Made by a program: the position numbers and the translations under genes. 13,036 nt of DNA from an uncultured Clostridium sp. (GTDB lineage: Bacteria; Bacillota; Clostridia; Lachnospirales; Lachnospiraceae): positions 1 to 13,036 of the forward strand of contig UQFC01000080.1 in the NCBI GenBank assembly GCA_900540335.1, read 5' to 3'. Within the stretch, counting starts at the first letter, position 1. Each line of letters begins with the position of its first letter. Below are positions 7,649-13,036 of this stretch, one piece after another. The notes under the pieces are model-generated. The model did no database searches. It was given only the letters and a program-made list of their open reading frames with translations, and was not told where the DNA came from.

Positions 7649-8827
7649 ATGGCACAGACATTTGAGTCAATCATGAACTATCCTGTTATGGATGCAGAGG
7701 GAGCGAAAAAGGCTCTGGAGGAAGCGGTAAAGATCGTAAAGGCAAATCTGCCGAAGTATACCGATCATTTCCAGTCCTCCAACAGCTTCGACGGATTTTA
7801 CGAAGCAACGGAGAACGTAGAATGGACAACAGGCTTCTGGACAGGCGTTATCTGGCTGGCCTATGAGTTTACCGGAGACGAGGCTTTCCGGAAGGCTGCA
7901 GAGGTACAGGTAGAAAGCTTCCATGACAGAATTCTCAACAAGATTGATGTAAACCATCATGACATGGGCTTTCTGTTCAGCCTTTCCTGCGTAGCAGCTT
8001 ACAAGCTTACAGGAAATGAGCGTGCAAAGGAAGCTGCTCTGATGGCAGCAGACCATCTGGCATCCCGCTACAGAGAGAAAGGTCAGTTCTTACAGGCCTG
8101 GGGAAATGTAGGAGAAGCCAAAGAGTACCGTATGATTATCGACTGCCTGCTGAATCTTCCGATTCTGTACTGGGCAAGCGAGGTAACCGGTGATGGACAT
8201 TATGCACAAATGGCTGAAAACCATATTAAGACAGCTATGAAATGCATTCTCCGTCCGGATAACTCCACTTATCATACTCACTTTATTGATATGGAAACCG
8301 GAGAGCCGACTTACGGCGTAACCCACCAGGGTAATCGAAACGGTTCCGCTTGGGCGCGCGGACAGGCTTGGGGAGTTTATGGAATCGCGCTGAGCTATCG
8401 TTATCTGAAGGATCCCTCCTATATCGATTTGTTCTGCAGAGTAACTGATTTCTTTGTAGAGCATCTGCCGGAGGATCTGATTCCTTACTGGGATTTTGAT
8501 TTTGATACCGGAAGTGATGAGCCGAGAGATTCTTCAGCAGCTGCAATTGCCTGCTGCGGTATCTTTGAGATGGCTAAATATCTTGAGCCGGATAAAGCAA
8601 AGAAATATCTGGATGCAGCATATCGCATGATGTATGCTCTGGATGAGAAGTGCGGCAACAAGGATATTACCAAGTCAAACGGCATTCTGCTTCACGGAAC
8701 CTATGCAAGAGATTCAAAAGAAAACACCTGCAAGAACAGGGGCGTAGATGAGTGTAACACATGGGGAGATTATTTCTATATGGAAGCACTGACCAGGATG
8801 ATTACTGACTGGAAGCTTTACTGGTAA
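7649..8827 (+). CDS. ugl: Unsaturated glucuronyl hydrolase, glycoside hydrolase family 88
   Basis: This 392-residue enzyme hydrates and splits the 4,5-unsaturated uronic acid from the non-reducing end of lyase-generated oligosaccharides, releasing hexosamine from glycosaminoglycan disaccharides. Catalytic aspartates known from Bacillus GL1 UGL (D88, D149) correspond to D105 in HHDMGFLFSLS and D165 in MIIDCLLNLP. Substrate-binding landmarks STYHT, THQGN (225-229) and WARGQAWG (235-242) are intact, as is the C-terminal WGDYFYMEAL. These features favour GH88 over the related GH105 family. There is no signal peptide, so it acts in the cytoplasm on imported disaccharide. The loop at about 351-368, where streptococcal enzymes carry a sulfate-recognising SxxSxK motif, is altered and several residues longer here (ARDSKEN, then a K-rich stretch); see findings. 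AAGGAG (7632-7637) precedes the start. It lies 47 bases after the permease gene. Confidence 0.94.
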   Translation: MAQTFESIMNYPVMDAEGAKKALEEAVKIVKANLPKYTDHFQSSNSFDGFYEATENVEWTTGFWTGVIWLAYEFTGDEAFRKAAEVQVESFHDRILNKIDVNHHDMGFLFSLSCVAAYKLTGNERAKEAALMAADHLASRYREKGQFLQAWGNVGEAKEYRMIIDCLLNLPILYWASEVTGDGHYAQMAENHIKTAMKCILRPDNSTYHTHFIDMETGEPTYGVTHQGNRNGSAWARGQAWGVYGIALSYRYLKDPSYIDLFCRVTDFFVEHLPEDLIPYWDFDFDTGSDEPRDSSAAAIACCGIFEMAKYLEPDKAKKYLDAAYRMMYALDEKCGNKDITKSNGILLHGTYARDSKENTCKNRGVDECNTWGDYFYMEALTRMITDWKLYW

Positions 8828-8858
8828 TCCGGCAAAGCGGCAAACGCCAGAAAACTGT

Positions 8859-8910
8859 GGTACCCTGAGATGGAGTCCTTCCGTGTCAGGGTACCTTTTT
8901 CTTTCTTGTT
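8859..8910 (+). terminator. Intrinsic terminator between GH88 and sulfatase genes
   Basis: A perfect 10-bp stem, GGTACCCTGA (8859-8868) with TCAGGGTACC (8886-8895), is followed at once by a T-rich tract (TTTTTCTTTCTTGTTTT to about 8911). This is the most terminator-like structure inside the cluster. No clear promoter fits in the short gap before the sulfatase start, so downstream expression probably depends on read-through or on a promoter inside the GH88 gene. Confidence 0.8.
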
Positions 8911-8937
8911 TTGAATCGGAAAAAGAAAGGGTTGCTT

Positions 8938-10329
8938 ATGAAAACGAATTTAATTTATGTGTTTGCAGATCAGTGGCGGTATCATGCCATGGGCTGCGTC
9001 AATCAGGATCAGGTGCAGACTCCTCATATGGATCAGTTTGCTCAGGAAAGCCTGCAGTTTGATCGTGCCTACAGTACCTTTCCCCTCTGTACGCCTCACC
9101 GCGGCTGCCTGATGACGGGAAAATATCCGCTTTCCATCGGACTGTGGACAAACTGTAAAATCGGCCTGGAAGAAAAACTGATGTTAAAGCCTCAGGAAAC
9201 CTGCATTGGCAATGTATTAAAAGACAGCGGATATCAGACTGCCTATATTGGAAAATGGCATCTGGACGCATCGGAACAGAACTTCTGTGAGCATCCGGAA
9301 TCTGGTGCAGAGCACTGGGATGCTTATACTCCGCCGGGAGAGCGCAGACAGGGATTTGATTACTGGCTGTCTTACGGCGCCTGCGATGATCATCTGAATC
9401 CTCATTACTGGCAGGATACGCCGGAGCAGATCCGCCCGGGCAAATGGTCAGCAGAATATGAGACAGATAAGGCCCTGGAGTATATGGACAGCCATAAGGA
9501 CAAGGATGAGCCTTTTGCACTGTTTGTATCCTACAATCCGCCTCATCTTCCCTATGAGCTGGTTCCTGACCGCTATTATGAGAAATTCAAGGATATGCCT
9601 GTAAACTGGAGGCCCAACGTGCCTGCAGAAAAGAGAACTCCGGAGATGGAGGTAATTGCCCGTCAGTATTTTGCAGCAGTATACGGAATTGACGAGCAGT
9701 TTGGACGGATTACCCAGTATCTGAAGGAACACGGAATGGAAGAAAATACTCTGGTGGTTCTTTCCGCCGATCACGGCGAGATGCTTGGTTCTCACGGAAG
9801 AATGAGTAAAAACGTATGGTATGAGGAGTCTATCCATATTCCGCTTCTGTTCCGTCAGAAGGGACGGATTCATCCCGGCACCTGCGACAGAATGTTTGCA
9901 AGCCCGGACCACATGCCTACCCTGTTAGAGCTTCTGGATCTGTCCGTTCCTGATACCTGTGAAGGAATGAGCCATAAGGATGCGGTTCTGGGAGAGGAAT
10001 GTGCAGATGCTCCGGATTACATGTTCTTATGTTCCTATCCGGGAATGCCGGAAAGTGTCTCTGCCTATGCAGCCCTGGGACTGACCCATAAGGCTCATGG
10101 ATGGCGTGGAATCAAAACGCCGGAATATACATATGTAATTTACAATGGCTATATGCCGGATGAAAAGCAGAAGGAGTATCTCTACGATGATCAGAAGGAT
10201 CCCTTCCAGCTTAACCCGGAAATCATTGACCGGGACAGCAGTGACCCGAGAATTCTGAAATTCCGCAGTCTGCTGAAGGAATATCTGGCGAAATTAAACG
10301 ACCCGTTTTTATGGGAATGGGAACGATAG
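8938..10329 (+). CDS. Cytoplasmic sulfatase, Cys-type formylglycine-dependent (sulfatase family S1)
   Basis: This 463-residue arylsulfatase-superfamily enzyme removes sulfate esters, here probably from imported glycosaminoglycan disaccharides. The activation motif is CTPHR at 51-55, followed by GCLMTG; C51 would be converted to formylglycine. Having Cys, it would need an oxygen-independent radical maturase (anSME) in an anaerobe; none is in the window. Other visible elements are ADQWR with metal-ligand D11, GKWHLD (105-110), NPPHLPY (200-206), SADHGEMLGSHG with D278/H279 and H286, and K291 before WYEES. There is no signal peptide, so it is intracellular. The ATG at 8938 with GAAAGGG (8925-8931) is preferred over an upstream in-frame TTG at 8911. 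Sulfate position (GalNAc 4- or 6-, GlcNAc 6-, or uronate 2-O) cannot be told from sequence. The GH88 neighbour argues for a glycosaminoglycan substrate. Confidence 0.92.
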   Translation: MKTNLIYVFADQWRYHAMGCVNQDQVQTPHMDQFAQESLQFDRAYSTFPLCTPHRGCLMTGKYPLSIGLWTNCKIGLEEKLMLKPQETCIGNVLKDSGYQTAYIGKWHLDASEQNFCEHPESGAEHWDAYTPPGERRQGFDYWLSYGACDDHLNPHYWQDTPEQIRPGKWSAEYETDKALEYMDSHKDKDEPFALFVSYNPPHLPYELVPDRYYEKFKDMPVNWRPNVPAEKRTPEMEVIARQYFAAVYGIDEQFGRITQYLKEHGMEENTLVVLSADHGEMLGSHGRMSKNVWYEESIHIPLLFRQKGRIHPGTCDRMFASPDHMPTLLELLDLSVPDTCEGMSHKDAVLGEECADAPDYMFLCSYPGMPESVSAYAALGLTHKAHGWRGIKTPEYTYVIYNGYMPDEKQKEYLYDDQKDPFQLNPEIIDRDSSDPRILKFRSLLKEYLAKLNDPFLWEWER

Positions 10330-10357
10330 GCGGCAATTGCGCCGGATAACTGGAAAA

Positions 10358-10382
10358 AAACTGCAACATGCAGTTTAATTTT
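10358..10382 (+). terminator. Small hairpin between sulfatase and nucleotidyltransferase genes
   Basis: AAACTGCA (10358-10365) and TGCAGTTT (10369-10376) form a perfect 8-bp stem with a three-base ACA loop, followed by AATTTT. The stem is AT-rich and the T-run is short, so at most a weak terminator. A smaller CGGC/GCCG inverted repeat lies just upstream (10331-10344). Confidence 0.4.
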
Positions 10383-10405
10383 AAGAATAAAGGAAGGGTG
10401 TTATC

Positions 10406-11338
10406 ATGAAAAAGAAACCGGTTCTGGTAATTATGGCAGCAGGAATGGGAAGCCGTTACGGCGGACTCAAGCAGATTGATCCTGTAGATGAGTATGGAAA
10501 TCTGATTATTGATTTTTCCATTTATGATGCAGTGGCAGCTGGATTTGAGAAGATTGTATTTATTATCAAAAAGGCAATCGAAGAGGACTTTAAGGAGCAC
10601 ATTGGAAAACGTATGGAGCAGCACGCAGAGGTTGCCTATGTTTATCAGGAGCTGGACAAGCTGCCGGAAGGCTATACCTGTCCGGAAGAGCGTGTAAAAC
10701 CGTGGGGAACCGGTCATGCAATTCTCTGCTGCGCAGAGGAAATCGGCGATGCTCCGTTTGCAGTAATCAACGCTGACGACTACTACGGCAAGTCTGCATT
10801 CAAGACCATTTACGATCAGCTCTGCAGCATGGAAGATGATGATATCTGCCATTACACCATGGTAAGCTATGATCTGTACAAGACTCTGACTGACAATGGC
10901 CACGTTGCCAGAGGCGTATGCTCTGTTGATGAGAACAGAATGCTGACTGATATTGTTGAGAGAACCAAGATTGAAAAACATGGAGAGCAGGCTGAATTTA
11001 CAGAGGACGATGGAGCAACCTGGAATCCGCTTCCTCAGGGAACCGAGGTTTCCATGAACCTGTGGGGCTTTACTCCCAGCATTTTCCGCGAATTAAATGG
11101 CCGTTTCTCTGCATTCCTGGATAAGAACCTGCCGGTAAACCCGCTGAAGTGCGAGTACTTCCTTCCTTTTGTTGTAGATGAGATGTTAAAAGAAGGAATG
11201 GCTGACGTTAAGGTGTTAAGCTCCGCTGACAGCTGGTACGGCGTAACCTACAAAGAAGACAAAGAAAAAGTAATGAACGCAATCCGTGGATTTAAGGAAG
11301 CCGGTCTGTATCCGGAGCGTTTGTGGGAGGAGAAATAA
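10406..11338 (+). CDS. Sugar-1-phosphate nucleotidyltransferase family protein
   Basis: This 310-residue cytoplasmic enzyme is predicted to join a nucleoside triphosphate to a sugar 1-phosphate, giving an NDP-sugar and pyrophosphate. The N-terminal signature is AAGMGSRYGGLKQIDP (11-26), a variant of the GxGxRxxPLTxxxxK nucleotide loop in which the usual proline is replaced. VKPWGTGHAI (97-106) and NADDYYG (122-128) with the probable metal-binding aspartates D124/D125 follow. No C-terminal hexapeptide repeats (as in GlmU or GlgC) are visible. AGGAAGGG (10391-10398) precedes the start. Its stop codon overlaps the start of the next gene by one base, so it is translationally coupled to a C1 sugar kinase that could supply its substrate. 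I infer the substrate to be GalNAc-1-P, GlcNAc-1-P or Gal-1-P; neither the sugar nor the nucleotide is established. Confidence 0.85.
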   Translation: MKKKPVLVIMAAGMGSRYGGLKQIDPVDEYGNLIIDFSIYDAVAAGFEKIVFIIKKAIEEDFKEHIGKRMEQHAEVAYVYQELDKLPEGYTCPEERVKPWGTGHAILCCAEEIGDAPFAVINADDYYGKSAFKTIYDQLCSMEDDDICHYTMVSYDLYKTLTDNGHVARGVCSVDENRMLTDIVERTKIEKHGEQAEFTEDDGATWNPLPQGTEVSMNLWGFTPSIFRELNGRFSAFLDKNLPVNPLKCEYFLPFVVDEMLKEGMADVKVLSSADSWYGVTYKEDKEKVMNAIRGFKEAGLYPERLWEEK

Positions 11339-12465
11339 TGGACTATCAGAAAATCGCAGAAGGCGCCTGTGCTAAAATTGAAGAGGCAGTGTCCAAATTT
11401 GCTTTCAAGGGAACTCCGGTGGAGTGCAGACGTTATGGAAACGGACATATCAATGATACCTTCCTTCTGGTAACAAAAGACGGAGAAGAGGAGTACCGCT
11501 ATATCTGGCAGCGCATGAATACAAACGTATTTAAGGATCCGAAGGGTCTGATCCAGAACGTTTCCGGAGTAACCGGATTCCTTAGAGAGCAGATTATTGC
11601 CAATGGCGGAGATCCGGACAGAGAGACTCTGACTCTGGTAAAGACTCTGGACGGTCAGGATGCCTACGAGGACAGCATTGGTTCCTGGTGGAGAATGTAT
11701 CTGTTTATTGACGGTGCAACCACCTACGATGTTGTTGAGACTGAAGAGGATTTCTATCAGAGCGCAAAGGCTTTCGGTCACTTCCAGCGTCTTCTGGAGA
11801 AGTATCCGGTTGAGAATCTGACAGAGACCATTCCGGACTTCCACAACACACCAAAGCGTTTTGAGACCTTCAAGCAGGTTCTGGCAGCAGACGTATGCGG
11901 ACGTGCTAAGGATGTTCAGGCTGAGATTGATTTTGTAATGGCTCACGCAGCAGATATGTCTGTTGTTATGGATAAGCTGAAAAGCGGAGAAATGCCGTAC
12001 CGTGTTACCCACAATGATACCAAGCTGAACAACATTATGATCGATAATGAGACAAGACAGGCTCTGTGCGTTATTGATCTGGATACCATCATGCCTGGCG
12101 CTTCTGTATTTGACTACGGCGATTCTATCCGTTTTGGTGCAAATACAGCAGAAGAGGATGAGACTGATTTAACCAAGGTTTCTCTGTCCCTTCCCCTGTT
12201 TGCAGCCTACACCAGAGGTTTCCTGGAGGGATGCGCAGGAAGTCTGACAAAGACAGAGCTGGAAATGCTTCCCTGGGGTGCGAAGCTGATGACTCTGGAG
12301 TGCGGTACCCGTTTCCTGACCGACTATCTGGACGGAGATCATTACTTCCGGATTCACAGACCGAACCACAATCTGGATCGTGCACGGACTCAGTTTGCGC
12401 TGGTTGCAGATATGGAGAAAAAGTGGGATGAGATGAAGCGCATCGTGGAAGAGGCTTCCAAATAA
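11338..12465 (+). CDS. NahK-like sugar 1-kinase (aminoglycoside phosphotransferase fold)
   Basis: This 375-residue cytoplasmic kinase has the aminoglycoside phosphotransferase/choline kinase fold. Near the N-terminus YGNGHINDTF (33-42) replaces a standard P-loop and resembles B. longum N-acetylhexosamine 1-kinase. The catalytic loop is THNDTKLNN (224-232) with D227 as predicted base; IDLDT (246-250) supplies the metal ligand, and FDYGDSIRFGAN (258-269) follows. NahK phosphorylates GlcNAc or GalNAc at C1 using ATP, which would fit hexosamine released by GH88. The start is the ATG at 11338, inside the TAATG overlap with the upstream stop and preceded by GGGAGGAG (11325-11332); an upstream in-frame GTG at 11323 would place the start before that site. 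An antibiotic-resistance role is unlikely given the motifs and context. A homoserine or other sugar kinase in this fold cannot be fully excluded. Confidence 0.85.
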   Translation: MDYQKIAEGACAKIEEAVSKFAFKGTPVECRRYGNGHINDTFLLVTKDGEEEYRYIWQRMNTNVFKDPKGLIQNVSGVTGFLREQIIANGGDPDRETLTLVKTLDGQDAYEDSIGSWWRMYLFIDGATTYDVVETEEDFYQSAKAFGHFQRLLEKYPVENLTETIPDFHNTPKRFETFKQVLAADVCGRAKDVQAEIDFVMAHAADMSVVMDKLKSGEMPYRVTHNDTKLNNIMIDNETRQALCVIDLDTIMPGASVFDYGDSIRFGANTAEEDETDLTKVSLSLPLFAAYTRGFLEGCAGSLTKTELEMLPWGAKLMTLECGTRFLTDYLDGDHYFRIHRPNHNLDRARTQFALVADMEKKWDEMKRIVEEASK

Positions 12466-12482
12466 AAGGAGCAGATGTGAAA

Positions 12483-13036
12483 ATGAAACAGTGCTGTGTG
12501 GGAATTGACATTGGTGGAACAACGGTAAAATGCGGACTCTTTACCCTGGAGGGGGAACTTCTCGATAAATGGGAGGTTCCTACCAGAAAGGATGACAGCG
12601 GTCAGCATATCCTGCCGGATGTAGCAAAAAAATTAAAGGAAAAACTGGCGGCTCACGGATTGACAGCAGACGGGCTTAAAGGTATCGGAATGGGGGTTCC
12701 GGGACCGGTTATGCCTGACGGGCGTGTAGAGGTCTGTGTAAATCTGGGATGGCATGACTGCTGGCCCGCCAGAGAAATGCAGAAGCTGATGGGAGCAGAG
12801 ATTCGCTGTGAAGCAGCAAATGATGCCAACGTTGCCGCTTTGGGAGAAATGTGGCAGGGCGGCGGTAAAGGCTGTTCTAACGTAGTAGCAGTGACTCTGG
12901 GAACCGGTGTAGGCGGCGGCGTGGTTATCAATGGCCATGTGATTGCAGGCGTACACGGTCTCGGCGGTGAATTGGGGCATATTCATGTGCGTGACGAGGA
13001 GAAGGAATTTTGTAACTGCGGCGGAAGAGGCTGTCT
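12483..13036 (+). CDS. ROK-family sugar kinase, probable glucokinase (partial, cut by window end)
   Basis: The first 184 residues are present. The ATP-binding start GIDIGGTTVKCGLF (7-20) appears immediately, with no N-terminal helix-turn-helix, so this is a kinase and not a ROK repressor. GVPGPV (71-76), NDANVAALGE (113-122) with catalytic D114, TLGTGVGGGVV (138-148), GGELGHI (161-167) and the zinc motif CNCGGRGC (177-184) follow. Glucose is the commonest substrate of such proteins in Clostridia; GlcNAc, ManNAc or another hexose is possible. It begins 17 bases after the 1-kinase stop. AAGGAG (12466-12471) lies 11 bases before this ATG but only five before an in-frame GTG at 12477, which is a plausible alternative start adding two residues. 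Confidence 0.9.
   Translation, partial: MKQCCVGIDIGGTTVKCGLFTLEGELLDKWEVPTRKDDSGQHILPDVAKKLKEKLAAHGLTADGLKGIGMGVPGPVMPDGRVEVCVNLGWHDCWPAREMQKLMGAEIRCEAANDANVAALGEMWQGGGKGCSNVVAVTLGTGVGGGVVINGHVIAGVHGLGGELGHIHVRDEEKEFCNCGGRGC

Noticed and set aside
10391..10425. Near-identical start regions of the binding-protein and nucleotidyltransferase genes (TTATCATGAAAAAGAAAC in both)
   Set aside because: The match covers only the translation start and a Lys-rich N-terminus, both common in this group. Flanking bases differ, so no duplication or shared operator is supported.
10223..10981. Minus-strand open frame of 252 codons opposite the sulfatase end and the nucleotidyltransferase
   Set aside because: It overlaps two well-supported genes in antisense, shows no family motif, and there is no associated promoter or ribosome binding site.
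11338..12465. Aminoglycoside resistance phosphotransferase
   Set aside because: The fold is shared, but the HINDTF and HNDTKLNN motifs and the overlap with a sugar nucleotidyltransferase gene fit a NahK-like sugar kinase.
12483..13036. ROK-family transcriptional repressor (NagC/XylR type)
   Set aside because: The ATP-binding motif begins at residue 7, leaving no room for the N-terminal DNA-binding domain.

Overview
The window reads as a chromosomal segment of a gut Clostridia bacterium, most likely a Lachnospiraceae member. The signs are strong purine-rich ribosome binding sites, moderate GC with AT-rich intergenic DNA, a YesM/YesN-type two-component pair next to a family-1 sugar ABC transporter, and lysine-rich lipoprotein signal peptides. 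No species can be named from sequence alone.

Left edge (1-780): the 3' part of a PAS/GGDEF diguanylate cyclase gene whose N-terminal part appears to be cut off by a frame change close to the window edge. It is followed by a bidirectional terminator shared with the convergent regulator gene.

Regulatory module (784-4203, minus strand): a sensor histidine kinase (H397, two membrane segments, large extracellular sensor) and an AraC-type response regulator (D55). The kinase gene comes first, and a well-formed minus-strand promoter lies directly upstream of it. The module is transcribed divergently from a sugar transport and catabolism operon, the usual arrangement for local control.

Catabolic module (4456-13036, plus strand): a solute-binding lipoprotein, two permeases, a GH88 unsaturated glucuronyl hydrolase, a cytoplasmic Cys-type sulfatase, a sugar nucleotidyltransferase, a NahK-like anomeric sugar kinase, and a ROK glucokinase-like kinase cut by the window end. 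Both GH88 and the sulfatase lack signal peptides. The inferred pathway is import of small, probably sulfated, unsaturated (lyase-generated) uronate-hexosamine oligosaccharides from glycosaminoglycans such as chondroitin, hyaluronan or heparan; intracellular desulfation; hydrolysis into an unsaturated uronate plus hexosamine; then phosphorylation of the released sugar at C1 and probably transfer to a nucleotide. No polysaccharide lyase, uronate isomerase/reductase, transporter ATPase or sulfatase-maturating enzyme is visible, so these must lie elsewhere, or other species supply the disaccharides.

The plus-strand cluster is punctuated by RNA hairpins: in the 5' leader, after the binding-protein gene, after GH88 and after the sulfatase. 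They suggest graded expression within one transcript. The most unusual idea here is the coupling of a GH88/sulfatase module with a translationally coupled nucleotidyltransferase/C1-kinase pair, which would route hexosamine from host glycans directly into nucleotide-sugar pools.
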